Shown here: positions 1 through 11,278 of the stretch, piece by piece
Layout of the letters: each line of letters starts with the position of its first letter
Numbering within the stretch: the first letter of the stretch is position 1
Assembly: GCA_038503075.1 (NCBI GenBank)
Contig: JBCAML010000019.1
Span: 868,001 to 932,000, forward strand
Source of the DNA: Gyromitra esculenta
Taxonomy: Eukaryota; Ascomycota; Pezizomycetes; Pezizales; Discinaceae
Reading direction: 5' to 3'
Length of the DNA stretch: 64,000 nt
The notes under the pieces: generated by a model
The model's database searches: none
What the model was told of the DNA's origin: nothing
What the model saw: only the letters and a program-made list of their open reading frames with translations
Translations under genes and position numbers: made by a program

Positions 1-433
1 GGTAGGTCTCGTGGATTTGGCTTCGTCAAATACACTAACGACGACGACGCCAATCTCGCTATGAATACAATGAATGACATCGAGTGGGCTCCAATCACTT
101 CACATACATGGAGCTATTAGCATTTCTAACAATAATTGTAGCTTTGACGGACGTAGGATTAGTGTTGTCATTGCTGAAGATCGTCGTGGAGGCGGAGGAG
201 GAGGTTAGTTTCTTCTTTTAGTGATTATTTTCTTCCTCAGCTTATAGATACCTTGTAGCATACCGCGAAGGCGCTCGTGAGGGGCGTGATGCTTCTCGTT
301 ATGGTGGTAGTGATGGTAGTAAGTTTTCTGGCCTATGTGTGTGACGATCGTTTTGCTTACATTTTTATTAGGCTATGGGGGTCAGGGTGGCTACGGTGGA
401 GGCAATGGGGGTGGCTACGGTGGTGGATACTAG
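1..433 (+). CDS. Glycine-rich RRM RNA-binding protein, 3' part (5' end outside window)
   Basis: Partial gene; the N-terminal half of the RRM lies upstream of base 1. Exons by eye: 1-83, 142-203, 259-318, 372-433. The first exon carries the RNP1 motif RGFGFVKY, then the last RRM strand (GRRISVVIAEDRR), then a Gly/Tyr/Arg-rich tail ending GGGYGGGY and TAG. Introns 83/142 and 203/259 sit at the same place and phase as in the full paralogue at 12722-13456, which supports the model. Family knowledge: small single-RRM glycine-rich proteins bind RNA and act in splicing, stability or stress response. The tail differs from the paralogue (SYGGQGGYGGGN against a nearly pure Gly run). Intron borders in the tail are less certain than the RRM. 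Confidence 0.75.
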
Positions 434-2796
434 ATTATCCTTTCCTAACCGAATACTAGAAGGATATGAACCATAATCGGTAATGTTCTACGTCCTGTTA
501 AATTGGCCAAATTTAACGAATCGAAGTTGAAATATAAAAGTATTTCATTCAACCCCTGCTTCGTGTTTTACTATCACCAAGTGATCGTGAGATGAAATGG
601 AGATAGCTTGAATCACATTCAATTATGCAAAGAAATTTCTCTCATATTTTTATTGCTGTTGCCAAATCCTCTATTTTAGCGAGTTAGCCTTTAGTTCTCT
701 AGAGTGAAATTGCCTTTCTGGCCTGCCTTTCCTACCCATTGAATTTCAAACTCTCTTTATAAGTTGACGCTCTGTTTTTCATTTTATTCTTGTTTCACGA
801 ACTTGAGCTGTCACCAAGAGCATGATCCTTTTCAGCTATCCCCTATCAGCTATGATAGGGGGGAAACAATAGCCCGTATGTGGCCATCATCTTTGGGCTA
901 CCACCCGATGAGGTTATCACTGCAAAGGCTCAGATAAAAATACTATTGCGACGCTTTATCCAAAATATTATTTGTTTGCTAATTGGGCTCCCCAATACAT
1001 GTAGTTTTGACTATTGAATGATTGCTAGGTTCTTTTTTAACATTAATAGATATCTTTTGGTTGTCGCAGTGCATAGGCATCGCTACCAAGGGTGCTGAAA
1101 CTATTGCTAAACTTTACAAAATCACTACACTAACCCACCAACCATCAGTTCAGCTTGCCATGATTAGGTACTTTTATTTTACTTTGGCTTGTTTTCAAGA
1201 GTAGCTACTCTATGCTATGTTTTTACTGAGTTTCTGCCTAGAGTAAGCTAATTGAAATCTTCTTAAGCTCAAACACAGCCATTCCCTGAAAACTTCAAGT
1301 CAGTGGACGAACGCGCAGCAAGCAACGCATACGTGTATAAGGTGAGTGTCCAAGTAGGTTCTCTATTATGGAATAAGACTTAATAAAATTGTAGGCTTGT
1401 TCTAACAAAGAACGCTGTGCATATACCGAGAGCTATTACTTTAAAGTCTCCTGCAGTGAGCACCGTTTCCTGAAATACGCGAAATATTCGAGCTCTATAA
1501 ACACTCCCTGCTGGTAGGCCTGGCAGGATAGATGCTCCTTGAGATCTTATCCCTCGCATCTCTGATACCCTGACTTTAGGATTCTGCAGTTGGCCCTAGT
1601 CCCGGGTATGGACCCTAAGGCTAAAATTTGTTATCCTTGTCATTGTAACTCCACCCATTGAAGCAAGTAAGTTACATATCAGATACCATTTCCCATCAAA
1701 ATAGAACGTTAAGGGATTTCGCTTACAGTCCTCGACACACTCATTGAGTTCTATTGGAAGCTAATAATCTAGTAATGTCATGTGGCAGATGGTTCGTACA
1801 ACGGCTCTCGAACCTCGTGTGGGTGACAAGAATTCATATAGTTAACGCCCTGTGGTTGACCTAATCGGGGCCAACGTGGTTTCGTTGCTGCACAGCCAGA
1901 CACCCAAAACCACACATGGGTTAGTCAACGTAAACGGCACAGTACATGTATGTACAGTTGCGTCCAACAAGACCTTGCGGTTTTTGGGGTACCACAACAC
2001 GATGAAACAACATGAAATTCAACTAAAAAACAACCTATTACAATATCCTCTTCTTGTGCGGCAATAAAAACTTAATAGCATGATGGGGCTATCTTCTCTA
2101 TTGTGCTTTTAAAGCAAGGATGTGTTTTCTGATTTTTTTAGAGGGAATGACATGGCATCATTTGCTATGTTGCGGTACTTCAAAAACCGCAGGGACTTGT
2201 TGGACGCAACTGTACGTAAAATATAACAATATTTTTGGTAGAATCCCCCCCAGAGAAAGTTATCTCCGGACATTAACTTATATCTGGCGAAGGAATGAGC
2301 CCCTATATTCTTCGTTCTCAAAAAAATACTTATAGCTTGAGCAGGGCATGGGTAGGAACACGTATGGCAGGTACAGCCTTTTCTCGTAGATCATCGTAAC
2401 CGCGCCGTCCACGCGCTTAACTTCTATGTGGTCTCAAAGCCTTTCGCTCAGCGCCCAGTGCTCTTTTGCGGTATACAGCCTATACATGACCAACACTACA
2501 GCCATTCCAATTTTATGATATAAAGCTGGCTCGCCCAAGATACCTTGGAGTTCCGTGACGATTTCCATCTTCAACTCGTTAGTCTCCCCGTCCTCAAAAA
2601 CGTACATATAGCTATATAAAGGTAATCGAGTTAGTCTCGGGCCCAGCCAGCTTGCCTCTGCAATTGAGTTGCCCTTCTACCCGTCAAACCATCCCACTCC
2701 TTAGGTCACATTTTGCAAAAGAAGGTGGTCAGTTTGTGACTACACCTAGTAACAAAACTAGACTAACATTAGGAGTCTTTAGAGAAATCGCACAAT
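434..2796. other. Intergenic, no confident gene
   Basis: About 2.4 kb between the RRM gene and the TPR relic. It holds one TA-flanked inverted-repeat element (1955-2212). Two exon-like open stretches (about 1066-1167 and 1270-1341, the second followed by GTGAGT) could be remnants of a coding gene, but I do not recognise the protein. Confidence 0.5.
1955..2212. mobile_element. TA-flanked inverted-repeat element (Tc1/mariner-like MITE)
   Basis: The ends read CAGTTGCGTCCAACAAG and its complement, directly flanked by TA at 1953-1954 and 2213-2214. The arms stay similar for about 60 bp (left CCTTGCGGTTTTTGGGGTACC, right strand CCCTGCGGTTTTTGAAGTACC). The 258-bp element has no transposase frame. 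TA flanks and CAGT-type ends are what Tc1/mariner-derived MITEs leave; the superfamily is inferred. Confidence 0.75.
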
Positions 2797-3837
2797 ATGT
2801 CAACCCCGTTCACCGGAACCACAAAATCTTTAGCGGAGACTGGAGTGAGATCGTCGATCGATAACATGAAAGTCAGTCAACCAGCTACAGAGAAAAACAA
2901 CGAACGGTTAGACGAATCCGAATTTTCCGAGACAGAGGAGGAAGACGAAGAGGAAGTGGAGTTGTCCAAGTACGAAAAAGCCCTCAAACTCGATAAGCAA
3001 GACAAATACGATGAGGCAATCGAACTTTATGTAGAGGTGCTAGACAACTGCGAAGAGACCCTCGGGTATATCGATACTGCTACAGTTCGAGTCGCCAATA
3101 AATTAGCAGAAGCCTATCGCAAAAAATCTCTCAATACCGGCGAGCGATCCAGCCCACCAGGCAGCAAGAGACCAACATATAGAAAAGCGCTTGATACATA
3201 CAAAAGGGTTCTCAGTTACCAGTCGAGAGTAGTAGGGCCGGGGGATCAGGAGTCACTTCAAACTGCTCATTCGATCGCTGTTCTCCATGGCGAGCATGGC
3301 TATTACTCAAAGGCGCTCAGAAAATTTCAGCGTATATCTGTGCCCTAGGAGAGGTATCTCGGAGCGTCTCACTACATTACCATTACCACCGTCACGAGCA
3401 TGGCCGATTGCCTCATGGCCTTGAAGAAAGATGTTTTGGCATACCCTTTGTACCTACGAGTGTTGGGATTCTGGGAGAAGGAAGGGGGGGTGACCGATCG
3501 AAATAAGGGAGGTATGGAAGTTGTCGAAAAAATCGTTATAAACATAAGTAACTTGGCCATAAGCTGCTCCCTAGCGGCTAAGATTAAGTGGTACGACAGA
3601 TCTTTGAATATTTTGGAGAGATAGAAAGGGACGACGCACGAAGAGACCCTCGCGGTCGTCGATGTAATGGCCAATACCCTTTTTGAGCAAACGGAGTACC
3701 AGGAGGCGTTGAAGTATTATGAAAGGGCTTTCGCCGAGTACGATAAGGCTCGAGGAAGGGACAGCCAACTGACGAAAGATGCCGCCTATGGTATGGCTTC
3801 CTCCTTCCGCAATATCCGTCGACCCAAGATGTCTTGA
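2797..3837 (+). pseudogene. TPR (kinesin-light-chain-like) repeat protein with two in-frame TAG codons
   Basis: One frame stays TPR-like from the ATG at 2797 to a TGA at 3835-3837 but is cut by TAG at 3346-3348 and 3622-3624. The first part has an acidic stretch (SETEEEDEEEVE) and a TPR (KYDEAIELYVEVLDNCEETLG). After the first stop comes YLGASHYITITTVTSMADCL, like the LG-x-H-x-x-T-L spacing of TPR_12 repeats. After the second comes THEETLAVVDVMANTLFEQ, then YQEALKYYERAF. No plausible intron removes either stop. Both fit CAG to TAG (C to T), as in RIP. Family knowledge: such repeats are protein-binding scaffolds, often in NLR-type fungal proteins. It could still make a 183-residue product from the first part. 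Upstream domains, if any, are not visible. Confidence 0.7.
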
Positions 3838-4511
3838 ATTCTATCTTACTACAAATATCACTCGGAGGATGATATATAACTTGTATTTTTAAATGGATAC
3901 ATAGTGAAGCTAGGATTGAGTGTAGGAAGGGAGATATATGTGGCACGTAGAAGGGAGCTTTAAATTTTAAACTTTAAAATGACCCCGAGAAGAGAATACG
4001 AATTTAAGGCCAAAGCCTTCGGGAAAGTTTGAAATTGGGACGGGATTATAAAATGATATTAACACCTAGGCATAGAGTACACTAGTTGATACCCATCTTT
4101 AGATTCTCGCAACCCTTTCCTATACCAACTGAGTAAGGAGGATTCAGAGGTCAGGACAAAAAGCTGAGCCTCCTAGGTTCCCCAAAATAGAGACCAAAGA
4201 CATCACAACCTAAGATTTTCGTGGGCCTTTTTCTGAGCTTAATTAAACCATTTGGATCTCTCTTCGCTACAAGAGCCGCCAATAATAGAAGTAAATTCAA
4301 TACTACATCCACTAAGAGCGGCTTCAAAGATGGCGAAAAATAGTGACTTCGTTTTAGCGACAGGGAAATACGGAGATTAGGGATTAGTGATTGGCACATT
4401 CCTTGGGGGCATCCCTGGGGGCACCGAGACATCTCTATTTAGACACCTCTATCCTGATGGCGCTGTTTTGTGTTCTCCCTTTCCCAATTCCCCGCCCTAG
4501 ACGTCTCCTTG
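3838..4511. other. Intergenic, nothing recognised
   Basis: AT-rich spacer between the TPR relic and the 3' end of the snapin-like gene. I see no gene or repeat in it. Confidence 0.5.
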
Positions 4512-5048
4512 CTACTGGTGAGGATTGTGGAGAGGCATTCGCTGCTTGCTAAGTTGGATGTAGAGCTTGTTGACGCGCTGTTGTATTGATTGAAGGGCAT
4601 CTACGGCTGGTTAGAATAGCCTAAAAATCACGTGGCGGCAGTAGTTAAGAAGGGATCCCACTATTAACTGCGGCCAGTCTTTTGCTAGTTGCTGCAAGCT
4701 TCACCACCGTCGGCTTCAACGCCGGTGGGTCGGTGGTCTCGAGGTAATGCTGAAGTTCTACGTCATCCGCTTCGTATCAGCTGCTGAGCGAAGCTCTGGC
4801 CGTGGCAGCGTAAACTCACGGGAAATCAAGCACATAAGCTCCGCGTTTAATTCCTGCTGCGATTGATGTACTTGCAGCAGCTTCTCTGTGGTCTGCTTGA
4901 TCGTGGGATCCAGCAGAGACTTGAGGCCTACTGCAAGTGGATCGGCTGGCCGGGAGGGAGGGATGATGTCTGAGAGCTCAGGAGTCGGGGAGACAGTATC
5001 ATCACCGCCATTGAAGTTTGACTCCGGGATTGCTGTTGGTGAAGACAT
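4512..5048 (-). CDS. Snapin-like BLOC-1 subunit
   Basis: Three-exon model on the minus strand: 5048-4820, 4757-4662, 4606-4512, giving 139 residues. The first intron has a GTGAGT donor; the second donor (GTGGGA) is weak, but the frame is kept exactly through all three exons. The N-terminus is Pro/Ser-rich. The core DPLAVGLKSLLDPTIKQ (from about residue 36), then SQQELNAELMCLISQLQHYL, matches the snapin pattern (DxLAxGLLxLLxPxIxxx...SQxELxxxIxxL). The tail VDALQSIQQRVNKLYIQLS is an amphipathic coiled coil, also expected. Family knowledge: snapin (BLOC1S7) is part of the BLOC-1 complex in endosome/vacuole trafficking and binds SNAREs. The start at 5048 is the first ATG giving the conserved region without an odd basic extension. 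It diverges from NPR2. Confidence 0.72.
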
Positions 5049-5199
5049 AGCTGTAATCACGAGCGCGTCTGTGGTTTGTTTTAGCAAGCGCGGGGCACAA
5101 AGGAGCCGATCTGCGCTATGGGCACGCGGCGAACAATCCCCCACGCAAGATGTAGCCCGCGGCAGCCCGCGAACAATGCTTCCCAAGAACCATGAAAGC
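5049..5199. promoter_or_regulatory. Shared divergent promoter of snapin-like gene and NPR2
   Basis: Only 151 bp separate the two start codons, so both transcripts must initiate from, or inside, this short GC-rich stretch. No TATA box is evident. Co-regulation is inferred from the arrangement. Confidence 0.6.
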
Positions 5200-6588
5200 A
5201 TGATCAAGTCGATTTTCTACTCCCACTTTCACCCTGCAATAGGTACGTCTCCACCCTCTCATATGTCACTCATGCTAACTCCAATCAAGGCCCCAAGGTA
5301 GTCTACCAGGTCCCCGATGGCTCTGTAACTACGGGTTCGCACTCTACCTCCCCACTTTTCGATTTTGACACCGTTTCCGAATACATCATCCCAAAACAAG
5401 AGCTCTGCGACCGGCTCGTTACAGTCTGCACGAACAAATACCGGATCCTTGGGTACCCGGTAGTTCTCGAGGACCGTAAATATGAACGAAACAGGTTCAT
5501 ATTCAATTTCGCGATCGTGCTAGATGAAGATGTCGAGTTCAGCACGTATAAAAGCGTCGTGAGGAAGGTCGCAAAGCTTTTCAAGGCGCTTGAAGAACAG
5601 AGTGGATTCTTGAGTAATGAGGTTACAAACGCTGGGGTTTATGCGCTTATTGAGCAGGTTATGGAGGATTTGAATAATTATTCAGAGTGCATGATTCCAA
5701 TCAGTACGGTTTTCATGCTCTGTGACCTACTGGTGACGTGGTGACGGAAAACTAACAAGGGCGCACTAGATGAAAGCAACACGATCAATATCAAACTGTT
5801 CCCTACATACGCTCCTCCTCCACCTGTTAAGCCTTATTATGTACCATTATGCACGGTCCAGTTAGAGCTGCTAATGGATGTAAATTGGGATTTGACAATG
5901 CAGAAAGTTCAATCCCAGCCCTTCACCACAAAAAGTCACCTCCACTAACGAGTACAGATCGTTCCATTCATCGACGGCATCAACTCCGTCAAACGAATAG
6001 CGGAACTTGCTGACGCCGATTATACCCTAACCAAGAAATGCATAGAACATCTATTGTGAGCCCTCAATTCTCAAGAGAACTAGACACCAGTATATCCTAA
6101 TGCATGCTCCTAGATACTATGGTTGTCTCGTAATGGTCGATCTCTTCCAGTTCTCTGCCATATACGCCTGCACAGCCGAGATCTCATGTCTTGTTGCCGA
6201 TGTTTCCCTGCAGGAAGAATGCCAATCTTACGTTTCTTCATCGGGGCCTTCAGGCCCGAAAATGCCCTTCCCACAACTTCTTCAGCTCTATACATCACTT
6301 ACGCAGGGTCTTACGCTGAAGAAGTGGTGTATTGAGAACGCGTCTAAGTTGGGTGAGATTGATGTGAGGCGGTTTATTAGTTTTGGTGTTGTCAAGGGAT
6401 TTTTGTATAGGAGTCATCGATATCCAGTTCCGGGAGAGGGGAAGAGAGTAGGGGAGGGGAGAGGGGAGCTAGCGAGATGGGTGGATGGGGGGAGGCATTT
6501 TGATGAAATTTGTACGGATTTAGGGGTAAGTGAAAGGGAGGTTATGGGGATGCTGGATGGATGGGACGTACAGATTGTGCACAGATAG
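5200..6588 (+). CDS. NPR2: Nitrogen permease regulator 2 (NPR2/NPRL2), GATOR1/SEACIT subunit
   Basis: Five exons by eye: 5200-5242, 5290-5703, 5770-5906, 5958-6055, 6114-6588; 388 residues, all junctions in frame. The protein begins MIKSIFYSHFHPAIGPKVVY, the signature start of the NPR2 longin domain, continues with IPKQELCDRLVTVC and KYRILGYPVVLEDRKYERN, and ends in winged-helix-like segments (RRFISFGVVKGFLYRSHRYP). Family knowledge: NPR2 pairs with NPR3 and with DEPDC5/Iml1 to form GATOR1 (SEACIT), which turns down TORC1 at the vacuole when amino acids are low. An upstream in-frame ATG at 5176 exists; 5200 is chosen because family members start at this motif. It is shorter than the yeast protein, which has long inserts. 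The gene looks intact. Confidence 0.9.
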
Positions 6589-8410
6589 AAATAATCTAGA
6601 AGACGGGAATAAAGAGCCTACTTCTTGGAGTATGTTTTATGGGGAATGTTAAGCGGAACATTTGTGAGGAATGCTTGGTATCTTCATTCCCCCCTCCATT
6701 CCCCCCTCCATTCCCTGCAGATGGCCTGGGTCCAAAGGCGGCATTTTTATTGTAAGGTAATACAAAACTGAGTTAATCATAGCCTCGATGTTTCGCGTTA
6801 AAATTTTAAAATGTTTGACTTTAAGGTAGTTGGAGCTTTTAGCCTTTTGTTCAGCGTGATTGGAAAACCTCAAGTTTGTAATTTTTAAAATTCTGAGGTC
6901 TGTAGGAACACATGACTGACTGGTTCGGCAATCTCTCTGCAATACGGATAGCCACACACAGGCGGAGGTGGCCGCCCGCCAAATCTTTGAAATGGGTTTA
7001 TCGTAAGTCTTGCAACTCTATTTGTACAGGGTTAACGATACTAAACCTTACTATTCTCCTCTTAACTTCCTCTCATGTATTTCGCCTGCAGAGCTAGCAT
7101 CTGCCCCACCTTCCCAAGTCTACTATCTACCCTACTCTAATCAGCTACGGGGCAGGAAAGTCTTGGTAGGCCTTAAGGATCCCGCATCCAATATAACGTC
7201 TTATACCTGGAATGTGTGGAATTTCTCCTGCAAGTGGTGGAGTTGTACTCTATTTCAGCCTCCACCATTTAGCGCAGCGGGTCTTGCGCATATACCAATC
7301 TACTCACTACTTTACCTGCTCTGCAAACAGATAAGATATGTTGTGTAAATGGCATAGGAGAGTAATCAAGTGCGTTTCTGGTTGGTAGATGTCCAAAGAT
7401 TGAAGCCTCTGCTCTAATAGTTGTGCCAGTTCTCTAATCAGGCTTGCTGATTCGCTCAAACGTTAAATTGACGTCCGAGGTAAAACCGTCTAACACGCCG
7501 ATGAAGAATCTGAACCCTGGTCGCCGAGATTTCTTCACGGTGGTTGGTCAATAATAGCAAGTGCCTACAATAGATCAGTGTGCCAAGCAAAGCTACCAAC
7601 CCAACTTGGCAGTTCAGACGTCGCAACAGCGGTTTTGTCGACGGTTTTGGAATCAAGACCGTGGTACCCATTTCCTTACAAAGCTCTTCAATGAGTTATC
7701 TAAAAATCCGTTGAGTACCAATATTTAGCTGGCCATCCACAGAAAGCCGAGGAGAAAAATTGATTAATTTCGAATTCTCCTGTCGACTTCCACTTTTATG
7801 GATTTCGCAACAAGTCGTGAATACAACTGGACTTCCCAGATTAGTAAATTTGATATACCTAAACCTTTCTCGCGGAGATCGTCTTATTTTGGATCCATGA
7901 GCAATCGGTTAAAAGTCATGACCACGTTGAATTGCGCCACTTCCTCTTAGCATTTATCCAGGTTGAGGGATCTTGCATGTTTCCAGCAGCGGAATGCTTC
8001 CCGTACCTGATGATAGCAAGGGGGAAAACCCAGATAAGGTCGGGGGTTGGTCTTGGCTCGCCATCATCTTTCACAAGCGATGCAATTCACCTGTCGGCGA
8101 TCTCCATTTTCCGGTACATTGGTACAGGTGTAGGTCTTATCTGCTGTTTATTGGAGGGACCAGCTGCCAACCATGCAATATGTCACATGGATGTGGTTGG
8201 CTTCACGATGGCCTCTTTCTCTCACCAGCCTCTTGATGATTTCCCACCTTCCAAAAAATTGTAGGGGTTGAAAAGAACATCAAGCATATGGCGAGAAAAC
8301 TAGCCTTTGATGAGGAATATATAAGTTCCCTTGCAGCTGCACCTTTGACGGAACCTCATCCCTTGCAGTCGCTTCCAATCTTAGAGATACTCTAAGACAA
8401 AAACTTCACG
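6589..8410. other. Intergenic; upstream region of the subtilisin gene
   Basis: About 1.8 kb with no gene I can support. A 12-bp unit (ATTCCCCCCTCC) is repeated at about 6684-6715. An open stretch at 7010-7348 has no family resemblance and is not called. The 3' part probably holds the protease promoter. Confidence 0.5.
8318..8325 (+). promoter_or_regulatory. TATA box of the subtilisin gene
   Basis: TATATAAG lies about 90 bp upstream of the ATG at 8411, the normal distance for a fungal core promoter with a short leader. It is the only TATA-like match close to the start. Confidence 0.55.
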
Positions 8411-11278
8411 ATGAGATTTACTCACTTTTCTACTGCTGCTTTACTTTCCAGTGCTGCTTCTGTTTCTGCCCAAGCTACATATGGGAAGGGGAAAGCAGGT
8501 ATCAACAAGCAGGATGCAAAAGCTCAATATATTCCAGGGAGGTTTATTGTAGAATTTGCAAAACCTAACGATTTTCGAACCGCGGAAGACGTGAGTATCT
8601 TCATTCCTTATTTTATTTCAAAATGCGAATCTTAGAGCATAGCTAATAACGTGCATTTTATAGCCTCTTGAGAGTTTTTACAGGGTTCTCTCGGATAACG
8701 ATATCGAGGCCAGACCAGCAGTGAATATCACATCTTCAATATTCTCGGGAACTTCATTCGACACCAACAATTCAACAAAGCCTGAAGAAATTCTGGCTTT
8801 GGATGAGGTACTCAACATCTGGCGTGTACGGAGGGTACCACGACCCAACCCGCAAATTCATGCCACTGGAGCTCAAGCTGAGGGAGCAGCTGTGTGGACC
8901 AGCCATGGTAAGCTCTAAAATCTAGGTTAATTATGAGCGATCTTCTAACTTTTCCAAAGCAAATACTGGAGTTCTCCAGCTTCATGAGCAAGGATTTTTA
9001 GGAAAGGGGGCTGTTGTAGCAGTTGTGAGTCCCTTTAGTAGCTTCATACTCTAAAATTATAATAGCTTACACCCATCAGGTTGATACTGGTACCGACTAC
9101 ATGCACCCCTCGCTTGGCGGTGGATTTGGTCCTGGCTTCAAAGTTGCCGGTGGCACTGATATTGTGGGCGACAGATACGCTGGCGCTGCTTTCTTCCCAG
9201 ATAAAGATCCCTACGATTGCGTTGGCCATGGAACTCACGTTGCTGGTATTATTGCTGGCGAAGACAAAGATTTCGTTGGCGTGGCCCCCAAAGCAACCCT
9301 CAGATCCTATAAGGTTTTTGGATGCAACTATGGTTCCACGGGTGACGATGCTTTGATCCAGGCGTTTGTCACTGCCTACGAGGACGGCGCAGATGTTATC
9401 AATGCTTCAATCGGCGGGCCTGGCGGATGGCCAGAAGACGCGTGGGCGGCAGCTTCATCCAGAATTGCAGACCGGGGTGTTTTCATTGCAATCTCTGCTG
9501 GAAATAGTGGAGACGAGGGAATTTGGTATCCGTCATCAGGAGATGTTGGTAATTCTGTCACCGCAGTAGCTTCAATCACGAATGAGCAGTATATCGCTAT
9601 GTCGACTATCATTGAGGGCGTCAATGGAGCTACACGGAATGTGGGTTATCTCGACAAATCTGCGCAAGGTTTCGCTCTTAAGGGCAGAGTTCCGGTCTAT
9701 ATCCTTTCCCACGACAAAAACGTTGCCAATGATGGATGTCTCCCACTTCCCGATGATACTCCAGACCTTTCAGGATACCTAGTTCTCATCCGCCGTGGAA
9801 CATGTACGTTTCAAACTAAGGAAAATAATGTCGTCAACTATGGTGCCAAATATGTTTGGTTCTACAACTCCCGCACCACCCCCGTTATTTACCCTGATAT
9901 TACCGCTTCAGTCTCTGAGGGTTACGCTATGATCACCGCCGAAGACGGTGAATGGATCGTTGACCAGTTCAAGGCTGGAGGAAACGCAACCATAACCTTC
10001 CCTAATACTCCCGAGAAGAGTGCTATCGATAACACCCTAAGCGGTGGGAAACTTTCTACTTTTACTTCATGGGGACCTACCTTCGAGGCTCAGATTAAGC
10101 CCGAGATTGCGGCGCCAGGTGGATACATATATGCAACCTACCCATTGAATCAAGGAGGATATGCTATTCTTTCTGGTACATCCATGGCCTCCCCTTACAT
10201 TGCTGGTGTCGCAGCACTTTACATGGCTGCGCACGGTGGCCGTTCCAGAATGGGTGGTGAGGGTGTCGCTGAATTGAAGAGAAGGATTATCACCTCCGGA
10301 ACTCTTATCAACTGGAATGACGGGAGCGTAACCGATTGGTCTAAGCTCGCCCCTGTTGCTCAGCAAGGAGCTGGATATGTGAACGCTGAGAAGGTTCTTA
10401 ATTATGCTACATCTCTCTCACCTGGAAAGCTCGAACTTAACGACACCGCATACCTGAAGAGTGATCACTACATTAACATCAAGAACTCTGGCACGAAGGA
10501 AGTCGACTACTTCATTACTCACGAGCCCGCCGCCACTGTCAACTCGTTTGAAGTAGGCTATATCACCCCACAGATTTTCCCACCTACCTTCATCAATAGT
10601 ACTGCTACCGTCAAGTTCACCCGTACAAATGTGAACGTCCGTCCCGGTACTACTAATTCCTTTAAAGTCACTATCACGCCCCCTGTGGTGGACTCAAAGC
10701 TTTTCCCCGTCTACTCTGGTAAGATCATCGTCACCGGCACCAACGGCGAAGTATTGTCTGTCCCTTATTTGGGCATTGTCGGTAAACTCTACGATGTTAA
10801 ATCTTGGGACATTGACAATGGGTGGCCACTCATCCTCAAAGATTCCGACGGAACAGAGATCACCGGCCCCGCAAACTTCACACTGAATGGTATGGACCGC
10901 CCCGCTGTGGCAGTTGTTAACAACTTTGGCTCTGCCGAGACCCGTTGGGATATCGTTGAAGAGAATTGGGCACCACATGAATGGAGATACCCTCCTGTTC
11001 CGGGACAGAACAAATACGTTGGATCAGTCGTCACAAAGGATGAAGGGCTTGAGTTCCCACTCCACTATCAACCACGCAACGGACCTAACGAGGATGCCTG
11101 GTATAATTATTACAACTGGGCAGGTGATCTTGCGGACGGAACGAAGATCGAGCCTGGGAAGTATCACTTCCTCCTTCAAACTCTAAAGGTTACTGGGCAA
11201 AAAGCGAGGAACTCAGATTGGCAGAGGAAGTTGAGCGGCGTTATCACTATTCTACCTTCAAACTCTACTAGGCCTTAG
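8411..11278 (+). CDS. Secreted subtilisin-like serine protease (S8, with PA insert and C-terminal Fn3-like domain)
   Basis: Exons 8411-8590, 8664-8907, 8960-9024, 9080-11278; 895 residues, all junctions in frame. The start gives a signal peptide (MRFTHFSTAALLSSAASVSA). A propeptide-like region follows (PGRFIVEFAKP). Catalytic residues are visible: Asp165 in VDTG, His213 in GHGTHVAG, oxyanion Asn305 in SAGNSG and Ser531 in GTSMASP. A protease-associated (PA) domain sits between His and Ser at about residues 365-470 (LVLIRRGTCTFQTKENNVVNYGAK). The last 300 residues look like the Fn3-like domain of lactocepin/C5a-peptidase-type subtilases. Several N-x-S/T sites fit a secreted glycoprotein. Likely role: extracellular protein degradation for nutrition or host interaction. 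No breaks seen. Confidence 0.93.

Noticed and set aside
1066..1341. Two exon-like open stretches that might belong to one gene
   Set aside because: No family match; the suggestion of a flavodoxin-like quinone reductase rests on a few residues with wrong spacing.
7010..7348. 112-codon open frame upstream of the protease
   Set aside because: No motif, no plausible start context, and composition unlike neighbouring genes.
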